64,000 nucleotides of DNA from Acidianus sp. HS-5 (lineage in GTDB: Archaea; Thermoproteota; Thermoprotei_A; Sulfolobales; Sulfolobaceae). This document shows, piece after piece, positions 28,159-36,964 of the stretch (position 1 is the stretch's first letter; the number at the start of each line of letters is the position of its first letter). A model generated the notes under the pieces. It saw only the letters and a list, made by a program, of their open reading frames with translations. It did no database searches and was not told where the DNA came from. Location: assembly GCF_021655615.1 (NCBI RefSeq), contig NZ_AP025245.1, positions 806,001-870,000 on the forward strand, in the 5' to 3' direction. The position numbers and the translations under genes were made by a program.

Positions 28159-31100
28159 CCCTAACTAAGAGAAGAACTATGGCCACTATTGCCAAGATTA
28201 TGCCTACTACACCTAGAATTTCACCATCTGTCGCTGAGGAGGATGCGGAACCAATTCTTCCAGCTTGCGAGGATAGTTGACTGCTCTCTGAAGATAACGT
28301 AGATGATAGAGAGGAGAGAGAGCTGGCTTGCGAGGATACTTGACTGGATAACGACTTCTGCTGTGAGGACAAGCTAGATACGCTCTGTGATTGCACTACC
28401 TCATGATACGAGTTAAATACTACTGTAGTTAAGTTATAACTGAGTCCGTCGTATACTTCTATAGTAACATAATAAACTCCAGATGGTTTAGTACTTGCAT
28501 TAAATGGAACTGAAACTGATATCCCTGTTGATGTGGGAGTTGATGTGAATGTTATTGGCTCTCCATTAATAAGTACTCCTATTACCTTTAGATCCTGTCC
28601 AGAGATGTTAAAGGTTACAGTTGCAGATGATGTAGTTATGTTAACTGGATAGTAGCTAACTATAGTTGGAGTAGGCAAGTTAGACAATTTAGTAACGTTT
28701 ATGTAAGAAACTCCTTCCATGCTTACCTTACTAGAAGTAATATTGAAAGCATAAGCAGAGTCTTCAATAACTGTAGATATTAAAGTCGCATTAGAATTCA
28801 CTAAGTTCAAGGCGTCATTGGTAGGCCCTACAGTATCTTGTATTAAGCTCAGAGAAGATGAGCTTGCCGTAATTGAGAATACTGTAGACTTCTCTACAGT
28901 TACTGTCGATCCAGTTGCACACAGGGAACCTATTATTGAACACCTAACTATAAGTCCTTGAATTCCTTCAACCTTGATCTTCGGACTATATACTCCTTGT
29001 AATATGTAGTTTGTACCGTTGAATATTAGCAGAGGAACATTACTTGCATTGGTAGGAGTAATTATCTGAGTCCCAACGTAAGTGTATTTCAAGACATCAA
29101 AATATGAATAACTGCTTATCACGTTCTCCCCGCTAGCAGAGGTACCTTCAACTATAACGTCCCAGAAACCAGATAAGCTTTGTTCTGGAAAACCTTTGTA
29201 TATTGTACATTGTTCAGTAAGTATTGAAGGAATCTGGTATACTGCCTCCCATTCTCCAAGAGTTGAATTATACTGCATAGAAATACCAGTGTCAAATTCT
29301 ATGCATATTTGCCTATAGTTTTCTTGTGCTGGAATAAATCCTGCTGTGAATTCTCCAAACTTTACTTCAGTACCGTTAGTATATGTTATATTTGCAAGGA
29401 CTTTAACATATTGTCCTTCATAAACTTCTGATACACTCTTAACGTGATAAGATAACGTTGAGTTACTTATATAAATGAAGGTAGTGAAGTTACCATAGCT
29501 TGGACCGAATATTGTAGATAAGCAGGAAGTAACAACAACTTTGTAGTAGCCTGGGGTCACGTTATCAGGAATTGTAATATTAGCTATATGATATCCGAAT
29601 AAGTTGTAAATCCCTAGTATCGTTTTATCTGGAGCTAAAGTCATTGGGGCTTTAGCTACTACTTGGCCGTTTAAGGAGATTAGTTCAGCATAGGCTTTTG
29701 CAGTGAATATTCCTTGATCACAAGGATTATACATGTAACCTAATACTGTGATATTCTCCCCTGGAGAGGCTGAGGTCATTCCATCATTTATTGGAGGAAT
29801 TACTGCTCCATAAACTACCAGCCCGAAGTACTCCCACTCGTATGCAGAACCGAAAGTGTTGTTGGCCTTAATGACGTAAGTCCCTTGAGGTTGAGGATAC
29901 AACAATGTTAAAGTTCCCTTATAATCTCCATTATGTCCGCTATACACTAATGACGATACCGAAACAACTTTACCGTGGTATATCATTGTCATTGTAACTG
30001 TAGTATTTGTAACCGGCATGCCCAGAGGATTATAAACACATACGCAGAATGAGACCGGAGCATTTACTGGAATTATACCTTCTGGTGGCGCAATAATATT
30101 GAAAGAGTATCCTACATCAACGTCTACTTGTGATACTCCATACATTCCTCCTGAAGTGCCGTTAACTACCACAGTCCAGCAGTTTGGAGTATCTCCTTTA
30201 GTTATAGTGAAGTTTCCTACCCAATAAGTTCCGTTATATATTAACGTCACGTTATCTAGGTATCCTTTAAGAGTATACACATACGCAGTAAATGATCCAG
30301 TAGTGACTGGTGTGCCGTTTGGATAACTTATGTCTGCAACTATATTGAATGTAGTGCAATAACAATACCAGGGCATACTAAATCCTGGCTCACAAGTTGT
30401 TAACGAAATTTCTAACTCTGGGTGGGCGTTCAAATACCCCTTAACTGCTTCTTCTAACATACCCACATTTGGACTTCCTACTCCAGTGACTAGGTTGTAT
30501 CCTGCATGTACTGAGTATTTACCATTAAATCCTTGAGTTATCTCATGGAATGCTTCTTGATATAATGTAGAATTTTCATATATCGCATAAAGTAGAGGAG
30601 CGGCCAAGCCTAAAGGCTTTCCTAGATAAGAATCGATATCAGCTATCACTCCTCCCCACAACTGAGTAGACAAGCTAGTACCTCCTATTACTTCTTCAGT
30701 TCCAAGAACTATGGTTGTAAAACCAGTATAAGGATTAGCATCTGCAGAAACATCTGGTATAGTCCTAACGTCTGATGAAGTAATATGTCTCTGCCAATAT
30801 GGAGATGGGAAGAACGTGCTATAGCCACCATCTGAGGATACGGTAGAAGTTCCTAATTCTTCATATTGTGGCAATACGCTCCAAGCATTCTCATAGCCGT
30901 AAACTGCGGTAGAATTCATTGCGGACACATAACCGGAGGTTATTTGTGGATACAGTGAAGTGCCACCTACAGAAAGAACGAATGGCGATGAAGAGGGGAA
31001 TGAAACTCCTCCATATGTAGTATAAGTCCCAGCATACGCTCCACTATCTCCAGAGGCCGCTATAAACGTTATTCCCTCAGCAGTGCCTAACTCAAAGTAA

Positions 31101-32200
31101 TAGTTTACTAGAGGATAATTGACTATTGGTGTTCCTTCGTAGAAGGCATAAAATCCGCTGTCACTAAATTCGTTCTCAGGAGCTCCGAAGCTCATATCTA
31201 CAACTTGTGCATTACCTGCAGAATCTATGTATATTATTGCTTGGAGAATATCACAGAACGCACATCCGTGAGACAAAACAAGGTCTATATGAGCATAAGG
31301 GGCCATAGAATGTACTGCCTCTACGTCTAGAGCAGTCTCTTCATACCAGCCCGTAAATAATCCTTCAAGTGGGAAATAAGGACCTACGGGGATAATAGTT
31401 AAGTTCGCAGGAGGCAAGTGAAACTCTTGATCGAATTGCTGTACATCTTCACATATTAGTGGATCTCCCCATGCGTCAATAATTGCCACAGTAACGTTTT
31501 TGCCCTCAGGACCTGTAACGTTATAAGCTCCTTCAAAATCCTGCGGAGTATACATTGTAAAAGCGAAATTCAAGCCTAAGGGAACTTGCCTTGATGAGTT
31601 AGTAGGCTTTAATACGCCGTTAACAAGTTTTCCTAAGACTAAATATTGAGGACTTGCAGTAGTATAATTAGTTAAACCGCCTATTAATAAATCATGTAAA
31701 GTTGAAGGAATAACCGGATTATTATTTGGTTTGTAGAATATTTCTTGACCATCTTTATACAAGTAAAGTTGAGTGCTGAATAACGCATCAACCTTACCGG
31801 CCGGTGCCTCAGCCATTAAGGAAAATGGAGTTGTAAACACTACATTAAACCCGTTTGATTGCAAATAAGAAGAAATTTCGTTAATCCTCTGTTGATTTCC
31901 GAATTCCTTTATTATTTGTTGTCTACTTAAATGTACTTGACCGTGAAATTCTTCTTGCATTAGGAATAGAAATTCATTCATATTTTTTGGCGGTAAAAAT
32001 ATATTAACATAAATAGGAGTATTTGCAGGAAGAGACCTTATAGGAGTTCCACCGATATTTGGAGCAATATAACAGCTGGAAGGTTGCGAGTAAGCTATTC
32101 CTTCTACTGCCATTATACTGCCTAAAAACATCATAAAAACTAATATGAAGACCGAAATACTTTTCATATACATATTGAACAAATATAACTTTTTAAACAT
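28142..32200 (-). CDS. Large S53 (sedolisin/kumamolisin-type) acid protease, cell-anchored
   Basis: About 1,350 residues: signal peptide, a Pro-kumamolisin activation domain, the S53 catalytic domain, several Ig-like/beta domains, a Ser/Gln-rich coiled stalk (heptads of SSLSSQ type) and a C-terminal membrane helix with the tail RGGKRE. Numbered from the TTG at 32215, the catalytic set is E293 and D297 (YEETALDVEA), D390 (AASGDSGAY) and S514 (GGTSLSTQ), complete with the sedolisin spacing. It digests proteins outside the cell at low pH. I start it at ATG 32200; TTG 32215 lies upstream, and ATG 32173 or 32167 would fit the TATA element at 32205-32212 better. The PNGase-like gene overlaps its last 17 nt. 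Confidence 0.85.
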   Translation of the reverse strand: MFKKLYLFNMYMKSISVFILVFMMFLGSIMAVEGIAYSQPSSCYIAPNIGGTPIRSLPANTPIYVNIFLPPKNMNEFLFLMQEEFHGQVHLSRQQIIKEFGNQQRINEISSYLQSNGFNVVFTTPFSLMAEAPAGKVDALFSTQLYLYKDGQEIFYKPNNNPVIPSTLHDLLIGGLTNYTTASPQYLVLGKLVNGVLKPTNSSRQVPLGLNFAFTMYTPQDFEGAYNVTGPEGKNVTVAIIDAWGDPLICEDVQQFDQEFHLPPANLTIIPVGPYFPLEGLFTGWYEETALDVEAVHSMAPYAHIDLVLSHGCAFCDILQAIIYIDSAGNAQVVDMSFGAPENEFSDSGFYAFYEGTPIVNYPLVNYYFELGTAEGITFIAASGDSGAYAGTYTTYGGVSFPSSSPFVLSVGGTSLYPQITSGYVSAMNSTAVYGYENAWSVLPQYEELGTSTVSSDGGYSTFFPSPYWQRHITSSDVRTIPDVSADANPYTGFTTIVLGTEEVIGGTSLSTQLWGGVIADIDSYLGKPLGLAAPLLYAIYENSTLYQEAFHEITQGFNGKYSVHAGYNLVTGVGSPNVGMLEEAVKGYLNAHPELEISLTTCEPGFSMPWYCYCTTFNIVADISYPNGTPVTTGSFTAYVYTLKGYLDNVTLIYNGTYWVGNFTITKGDTPNCWTVVVNGTSGGMYGVSQVDVDVGYSFNIIAPPEGIIPVNAPVSFCVCVYNPLGMPVTNTTVTMTMIYHGKVVSVSSLVYSGHNGDYKGTLTLLYPQPQGTYVIKANNTFGSAYEWEYFGLVVYGAVIPPINDGMTSASPGENITVLGYMYNPCDQGIFTAKAYAELISLNGQVVAKAPMTLAPDKTILGIYNLFGYHIANITIPDNVTPGYYKVVVTSCLSTIFGPSYGNFTTFIYISNSTLSYHVKSVSEVYEGQYVKVLANITYTNGTEVKFGEFTAGFIPAQENYRQICIEFDTGISMQYNSTLGEWEAVYQIPSILTEQCTIYKGFPEQSLSGFWDVIVEGTSASGENVISSYSYFDVLKYTYVGTQIITPTNASNVPLLIFNGTNYILQGVYSPKIKVEGIQGLIVRCSIIGSLCATGSTVTVEKSTVFSITASSSSLSLIQDTVGPTNDALNLVNSNATLISTVIEDSAYAFNITSSKVSMEGVSYINVTKLSNLPTPTIVSYYPVNITTSSATVTFNISGQDLKVIGVLINGEPITFTSTPTSTGISVSVPFNASTKPSGVYYVTIEVYDGLSYNLTTVVFNSYHEVVQSQSVSSLSSQQKSLSSQVSSQASSLSSLSSTLSSESSQLSSQAGRIGSASSSATDGEILGVVGIILAIVAIVLLLVRGGKRE

Positions 32201-32204
32201 TGTG

Positions 32205-32212
32205 TTTATAAA
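32205..32212 (-). promoter_or_regulatory. Candidate TATA box of the protease/PNGase operon
   Basis: TTTATAAA, about 25-40 nt before the ATGs at 32173 and 32167; a second element, TTTATATT at 32214-32221, would suit the ATG at 32200. Which start is used depends on the transcription start. Confidence 0.4.
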
Positions 32213-32283
32213 CAATATAAATCCTTAAATTGATGTAAAAGAAGAAAGAAGGTATTTAATATTTAGATAATAAGTCTTTCAGC

Positions 32284-33027
32284 ATGAGGATAATCTCTTG
32301 GAACGTTAATGGGCTGAAAGCTATTATGAACAAGGGTTTCGTGGATACAATAAAAGGTTTTGATGCCGACGTTCTTATGTTTCAAGAAATAAAAACTGAT
32401 GTAATCCCCTTAGATCTTCAAGCTTTAGGTTATGGAATTTTTGTCTTTCCTGCAGAGAGAAAGGGATACAGCGGAACAATGACAATGAGTAGAATTCATC
32501 CTATTTCAGTATCTTACGGAATTGGAAAGAAAGAATACGACAGCGAAGGAAGGACGATTATCCTAGAATTCCCTGAGTTTTATGTAATCAACACATACTT
32601 CCCAAATGCGGGAGAAGGGTTAAAGAGGTTAGATTTTAAACTTGCATTTAACAAGGATTTTGAAAAGTTCATTTTATCCCTCAAAAAACCTTGTATAATT
32701 TGTGGAGACTTCAACGTTGCTCATCAAGAAATAGACATTGCGAGACCTAAAGATAACGTAAATCATGCTGGATTTACTCCTCAAGAGAGGGAATGGTTTT
32801 CTCACTTTTTATCCTTAGGTTTTGTAGATACATATAGAATGTTCGTGAAAGAGGGAGGGCATTATAGCTGGTGGTCTTATAGGTTCCACGCTAGAGAAAA
32901 GAACATAGGCTGGAGGATAGACTACTGTGTGACTTCAGAGAAATTAAGAGATAGAATAATTAAGGCAGATATCCTGGAGAAAGTAATGGGTTCAGATCAT
33001 GCTCCTATCTTACTGGAAATACGATAA
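32284..33027 (+). CDS. xth: Exodeoxyribonuclease III / AP endonuclease
   Basis: A 247-residue ExoIII-family nuclease. Motifs in order: ISWNVNGLKA at 4-13, FQEIKTD near 33-39 with the metal-binding glutamate, GDFNVAH near 140 with the Asp-Asn pair, WSYRFHAREKNIGWRIDY near 199-216, and SDHAPI near the C-terminus with the catalytic Asp-His. It cuts DNA at abasic sites in base excision repair. It is divergent from the protease operon. Confidence 0.88.
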   Translation: MRIISWNVNGLKAIMNKGFVDTIKGFDADVLMFQEIKTDVIPLDLQALGYGIFVFPAERKGYSGTMTMSRIHPISVSYGIGKKEYDSEGRTIILEFPEFYVINTYFPNAGEGLKRLDFKLAFNKDFEKFILSLKKPCIICGDFNVAHQEIDIARPKDNVNHAGFTPQEREWFSHFLSLGFVDTYRMFVKEGGHYSWWSYRFHAREKNIGWRIDYCVTSEKLRDRIIKADILEKVMGSDHAPILLEIR

Positions 33028-33041
33028 ACTTTAATATCCGA

Positions 33042-33055
33042 TATCGAAATCGATA
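33042..33055. promoter_or_regulatory. Short inverted repeat just upstream of NifX-like gene
   Basis: TATCG-AAAT-CGATA lies between a TATA-like TTTAATA (33030-33036) and the ATG at 33060, overlapping the expected transcription start. The position suits repressor binding; arms of five bases could be chance. Confidence 0.3.
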
Positions 33056-33059
33056 ATTA

Positions 33060-33416
33060 ATGAGAATAGCTATTCCGACAACTAACGGAAGGGTAGACGG
33101 CCCAGGAGAAGGAGAAGACGTACTGATTTATGAGATTAACGGAGATGATATAAAGCTTGTTGAAAAATACGAGAATCCTGCACTAAAAGCTACTGCAGCT
33201 AGAGGAGCACGCATGTTAAAATCCGCTCTAGACAAAGGAGTTAATGCGGTAATAGTAGCTGAAATAGGTCCTCCGGGAGTTAGATTACTTAAAGGTAAAG
33301 CAAAAATATACTTAGCTGAAGGATTGACCGTTGAGGAGGCACTTGAGAAATTCAAGAGAGGAGAACTTCAGGAAACTGATAAGCCTACGCACGAAGAACA
33401 CCATCACGAGTTTTAA
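33060..33416 (+). CDS. NifX/NifB-type dinitrogenase iron-molybdenum cofactor family protein
   Basis: A 118-residue protein of the NifX/NafY/C-terminal-NifB fold: IAIPTTNGRVDGPGEGEDVL at the N-terminus, AARGARMLKSALDKGVNAVI around 53-72, and GLTVEEALEKFKRGEL near the end. There is no nitrogenase in the window. In archaea such free-standing proteins are linked to binding of metal clusters or to MoCo/Fe-S handling. The His-rich tail EEHHHEF could bind metal. A DsrE-family gene follows 47 nt downstream, on the same strand. Confidence 0.78.
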   Translation: MRIAIPTTNGRVDGPGEGEDVLIYEINGDDIKLVEKYENPALKATAARGARMLKSALDKGVNAVIVAEIGPPGVRLLKGKAKIYLAEGLTVEEALEKFKRGELQETDKPTHEEHHHEF

Positions 33417-33439
33417 AAGTTTTTATACGTTAAACTTTT
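33415..33439 (+). terminator. Hairpin followed by T-run between NifX-like and DsrE genes
   Basis: AAAAGTTT (33415-33422) and AAACTTTT (33432-33439) form an 8-bp stem with a 9-nt loop, followed by more T residues. It overlaps the NifX-like stop codon, so it could end that transcript. The loop also holds TTATAC, a possible TATA element for the DsrE gene. Confidence 0.4.
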
Positions 33440-33463
33440 TTTACTCTAAAATAGTTCTATCAT

Positions 33464-33811
33464 ATGGCAAAAATCTTCGTTATTTCAACTGCAGGAAAAG
33501 ATGATATTAACAGAGCAATGATGGCAATGAATTTTGCATTGGGAGCAAGGAAAAATGCAGGAGCGACGGTAGCTTTGATGTTCTTAGGGAGAGGAGTTGA
33601 AACTTTACTAAGAGAAGCAGGAAATGCAGCACAAATGAAGAAAGTAATAGAGGACATGGTTAATGCTGGGATAGACGTGAGTTACTGCGGAATTTCGCTG
33701 AAGAACATGGGTTTAAATAAGGATTTAATATTCGACGGAATAAAAGAAGTAATGGGTGGAGTAGAGACTGCTAAGAGAATCGACGAAGGATACTCAGTAG
33801 TAAGCTTCTGA
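33464..33811 (+). CDS. DsrE/DsrF-family sulfur-relay-like protein
   Basis: A 115-residue DsrE-fold protein: an Ala/Gly-rich start MAKIFVISTAGKDDINRAMM, then NFALGARKNAGATVALMFLG, and a cysteine in SYCGISLKNMG near residue 74 at the place where family members carry the active cysteine. Such proteins carry persulfide sulfur in sulfur metabolism or tRNA thiolation. A second DsrE-family gene lies at 62064-62393. A probable C/D box sRNA overlaps the stop codon. Confidence 0.78.
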   Translation: MAKIFVISTAGKDDINRAMMAMNFALGARKNAGATVALMFLGRGVETLLREAGNAAQMKKVIEDMVNAGIDVSYCGISLKNMGLNKDLIFDGIKEVMGGVETAKRIDEGYSVVSF

Positions 33812-33860
33812 TGAGGAACTCAGCTCACTCAGAAATGATGAAGAAAGCTAAACTACTGAT
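33808..33860 (+). ncRNA. Probable C/D box sRNA (RNA 2'-O-methylation guide)
   Basis: The order of boxes is that of an archaeal C/D guide RNA. C box CTGATGA is at 33808-33814 (core UGAUGA intact). A 13-nt first guide is followed by a weak D' box CTCA at 33828-33831 and a 3-nt spacer. A perfect C' box ATGATGA is at 33835-33841, followed by a 14-nt second guide and a perfect D box CTGA at 33856-33859, then six T as a terminator. Total about 52 nt, the normal archaeal size. It overlaps the DsrE stop codon and fills the gap to the aminotransferase gene. The weak point is D', which often varies. It would guide fibrillarin-type methylation of rRNA or tRNA. Confidence 0.6.
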
Positions 33861-33889
33861 TTTTTAATCTTGGTTTTCTCATTTTCTTT

Positions 33890-35077
33890 ATGACTAGAAA
33901 AATTTTAATGCATGTTGGTCCCGAAACAATAGATTACGACGTACTTTTAGGTGGAATTAAAGGAGATGTAGGTTTTACATCAAAGGAATTCGTAGATGCA
34001 TTGTCTTATTCCCTAAAGTTTTTGAGAAAATTAATGGGAGTAAGCGAAAAATATCAACCTTTTATAATCCCTGGAGGAGGAACTTCCGCAATGGAAAGCG
34101 TAACTTCACTCCTAAGAAAAGGAGACAAAGTTCTTGTAGTATCAAATGGAGTCTTCGGTAACCGTTGGATAGACATATTTTCCAGATATCCCGTCACAGT
34201 AAAATCAATAAGGGCAAAAGCAGGGTATTACATCAAACCTGAAGAAGTAGAAGAGGAAATAAAGAGAGAGCATTATAACCTAGTAGCAATGACTCATGTT
34301 GAGACAAGTACTGGAGTTAAGGAACCTATTCAGGAGGTTATTAAAAGGATAAGGGACTATGCAGACTTAATAGTTGTTGATGGAGTTGCAAGTGTAGGAG
34401 GAGAAGAAGTTAAGGCTGAAGACTGGAAGGCTGATGTGTTTTTAACAGCCAGCCAAAAAGCTATAGGTACTCCTCCTGGAGCAGGATTACTAGTGCTCTC
34501 AGAGAACGCAATTAATAAGCTAAGTGATGAAAGCGTTGCAGGTTATTACCTTAATCTAAAGAATTGGTTGGGAGTAATGCAATCAATGGAGAAAAGTAAG
34601 GCTTCATACTTCTCTACCCTACCCGTTCACCTGATTTTAATGATAAGGAAAGCGTTCGAGCTAATAGAAGCTGAAGGAATTGAAAATAGGATTAAAAGAC
34701 ATGAGATTGTATCCTCTGCAGTGAGGAAAGGAATTGAAGCTCTAGGTTTAGAAATAGTTGCAAAAACTCCGGAAGCTTATAGTAATACCGTGACAGGAGT
34801 AATGTTAAAGAAAGCAAATCCCAACGACGTACTTTCACAGTCTCTCGCTGAGGGAATAGAACTTGCACCAGGAGTTCATCCCGACTTAGCAGGAAAATAT
34901 TTCAGAATAGGACATATGGGATGGGTTAATGTTAACGATGTGATTTCAACAATAGCCGTAATTGAGAGAGTTTTAAGCAGACTTGGAGAGCCAATCAATT
35001 TTGGAGAAGGAGTTAAGGCGGTTCAAGAATACCTCAATAGCGGTATTTCCATTTCCTCCTCTAACATTGCTCCGTGA
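33890..35077 (+). CDS. Serine/alanine-glyoxylate (pyruvate) aminotransferase, class V PLP enzyme
   Basis: A 395-residue class V aminotransferase. MHVGPETIDYDVLLGG lies at the N-terminus, GGGTSAMES near 64-72 binds the cofactor phosphate, DGVASVGGEE near 165-174 holds the ring-contacting aspartate, and the Schiff-base lysine is in TASQKAIGTPPG near 186-197. It transfers amino groups between serine or alanine and glyoxylate or pyruvate. The last 55 nt overlap the convergent phosphodiesterase gene, so the C-terminal SGISISSSNIAP is probably variable. Confidence 0.83.
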   Translation: MTRKILMHVGPETIDYDVLLGGIKGDVGFTSKEFVDALSYSLKFLRKLMGVSEKYQPFIIPGGGTSAMESVTSLLRKGDKVLVVSNGVFGNRWIDIFSRYPVTVKSIRAKAGYYIKPEEVEEEIKREHYNLVAMTHVETSTGVKEPIQEVIKRIRDYADLIVVDGVASVGGEEVKAEDWKADVFLTASQKAIGTPPGAGLLVLSENAINKLSDESVAGYYLNLKNWLGVMQSMEKSKASYFSTLPVHLILMIRKAFELIEAEGIENRIKRHEIVSSAVRKGIEALGLEIVAKTPEAYSNTVTGVMLKKANPNDVLSQSLAEGIELAPGVHPDLAGKYFRIGHMGWVNVNDVISTIAVIERVLSRLGEPINFGEGVKAVQEYLNSGISISSSNIAP

Positions 35078-36093
35078 TGTCCCTTATGACCTGCGTAGCC
35101 GCCTTTATACCTATATACGTAGACCTTCCTATCGGTAGGTACTCCTAAATAATCCGCATGAATATCCAGATTTTCCCCTTTTTCTCCTAATAATCCTAAT
35201 TCCTTAACCTCATCAAGCGTAAATACTTTAAAGTTTGGATACTTCTCCTCCATATACCTAAGATCTTTCCTGCTCTTCATGAATACTGCCCTTGCATCAC
35301 CGAATGGAGGAGAATCTAGGTAAGAAACAAGACCTTTATCCTCATCTAGCATTATTGCGGTATCTGTTTGTATAAACCCATGATCTGCAGTTATTATCAC
35401 GTCATATCCTTTTGGAATGTCTCTTAAAATCATTGAAATAATATCTTTCGTTGCGCGCAAAGTGGGTTCTGCATAAGGACCGTATCTGTGTGCTGTTAAA
35501 TCAACGTCAGGAATGTAAAGTGTAATGAAATTTACTCCTTTTTCCGCAAAGATTTTTGCCTTATATATTCCGTCCCAAAGAGTTCTATACTCCTCAACAT
35601 TTGTGTAAAGTGTCTTTGTGAATTCACTACCTGCAATACATTTAGGCAAAATTGATGCAGATTTCTTACCCTTTTCTCTGGCTTTCTTTCCTATACTCTT
35701 TAAATTAAATGCGTCCTCCATGCTTCCTAAAGCCTTTTTAAGCAGATCGACTTCGGAAGTTTCTGGCATGGTATATTTTAGTGCATTTATTACCCCTATT
35801 TTGTCGACGTAAGTAGTGTAACCTAGTATCTTATGCTCTGCAGGTTTTTTTGCTGTCATTAGCGTAGTTAATGCTGTTGCAGTAGTTGAAGGAAAAACTG
35901 TGTAAATTTTATCAAACTTTATTCCTTCAGTTGCGGACTTTAAGATATTGTAACCCATTCCGTCAACAAGTACTAAAAATATTTTATCTGATAGTGTAAT
36001 ATTTGAGCAACTTTCCTTATCTCCAATTAACGAATTCTCTATACTGCATGCAACGTTATATAGGTTGTTCCTTGTGTAATCTGGATATATCAT
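35023..36093 (-). CDS. Alkaline-phosphatase-superfamily phosphodiesterase/nucleotide pyrophosphatase
   Basis: A 356-residue protein of the type I phosphodiesterase/nucleotide pyrophosphatase family. Metal-site residues are seen in VLVDGMGYN near 41-49, PSTTATALTTLMT near 68-80 (the nucleophilic threonine), PDVDLTAHRYG near 195-205, TADHGFI near 236-242 and AGHKGHHG near the C-terminus. There is no signal peptide, so it is cytoplasmic. The substrate is unknown. It overlaps the convergent aminotransferase gene by 55 nt. Confidence 0.78.
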   Translation of the reverse strand: MIYPDYTRNNLYNVACSIENSLIGDKESCSNITLSDKIFLVLVDGMGYNILKSATEGIKFDKIYTVFPSTTATALTTLMTAKKPAEHKILGYTTYVDKIGVINALKYTMPETSEVDLLKKALGSMEDAFNLKSIGKKAREKGKKSASILPKCIAGSEFTKTLYTNVEEYRTLWDGIYKAKIFAEKGVNFITLYIPDVDLTAHRYGPYAEPTLRATKDIISMILRDIPKGYDVIITADHGFIQTDTAIMLDEDKGLVSYLDSPPFGDARAVFMKSRKDLRYMEEKYPNFKVFTLDEVKELGLLGEKGENLDIHADYLGVPTDRKVYVYRYKGGYAGHKGHHGAMLEEEMEIPLLRYS

Positions 36094-36167
36094 TTTACTC
36101 TAAAGTGTCTACGTTCATTATTAAATCATGCTAAACGTTTTTTAGTTAAGACTAAATATTTTCATAA

Positions 36168-36932
36168 ATGGAGAAATCACCAGAAAGCAAGCTAAAAACT
36201 GTAGCAATATTACTTTCGTTATCTACTGGAGTGTATTACATATCTTATGTACTTGTTTTCTATTTCGTTTATGTAATAAAATACAATTTCTTTGTCGAAA
36301 TGATTTTTCCTGGGCTTTTAGCAGTATCTTTAATAGCGTTATTTCCAATAGGTTTCCTAACAAGAGGACTAAGAAATACTAATTTCAACATAGGGTACTT
36401 AATGTATGTTGCAGGAATTATTCTTTTTGAATTCATACCAATTCCTTTCCTAATATTTTTAGGAAATTTCTTCTTGGGAATAGCTTACAGAGATATAGGC
36501 AGACTAGAGAAAAATAGAAATCTTGAAAAAGCTGGCTGGGTAGCTTCAGTTCCTTTTGCCTCTTTTATAGGCTTTTCCTTATGTTATGTATATTATAAAT
36601 CTCCAGAAGAAGTTGAAAAGGAGGAAGAAATGAGAAGAGAAATGGAGGAAATTAAACCTTCTCCCGTACCTTATCAGATAGGTATAGGAAAGCTGAACAG
36701 TAACGGAGACTTTGAGTTCTCATTTTATTCTCCTAGAGAAGATAAGATAATAGGCGTAAAATTTGATGATAAAATTGTAAACACGGAGATCCCAGTAAAA
36801 ACTGGCAAAAATATAGTAAAAGGAAAAGTTGAAATTGACCCCTTAAAGATGGTTGCGGGGAATCTTTATAATATTACCGTGACTTTTACTAACGGAGAGA
36901 CTTTTACTGCAGTTCTCCAATACTCTCCATAG
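36168..36932 (+). CDS. Four-to-five-helix membrane protein with Ig-like C-terminal domain (DUF973-like)
   Basis: A 254-residue protein. Residues 10-145 form four or five membrane helices with the YRDIGRLEKNRNLEKAGW turn typical of the Sulfolobales DUF973 family. A charged linker (EEVEKEEEMRREMEE) follows, then a small beta-rich domain (IGIGKLNSNGDFEFSFYSPR to the end) that looks like an immunoglobulin-type fold. The family assignment is tentative. No function known. It is a single rightward gene before the HypE-like gene. Confidence 0.5.
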   Translation: MEKSPESKLKTVAILLSLSTGVYYISYVLVFYFVYVIKYNFFVEMIFPGLLAVSLIALFPIGFLTRGLRNTNFNIGYLMYVAGIILFEFIPIPFLIFLGNFFLGIAYRDIGRLEKNRNLEKAGWVASVPFASFIGFSLCYVYYKSPEEVEKEEEMRREMEEIKPSPVPYQIGIGKLNSNGDFEFSFYSPREDKIIGVKFDDKIVNTEIPVKTGKNIVKGKVEIDPLKMVAGNLYNITVTFTNGETFTAVLQYSP

Positions 36933-36964
36933 TACTTTTTAATCTTCTGCCATTAATCCCTTTT

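Noticed and set aside
28142..32215. Repeat-rich Ser/Gln segment in the protease as a recombination repeat or phase-variable tract
   Set aside because: The repetition is at the amino acid level with varied codons, typical of a coiled stalk, not a DNA-level tandem repeat.
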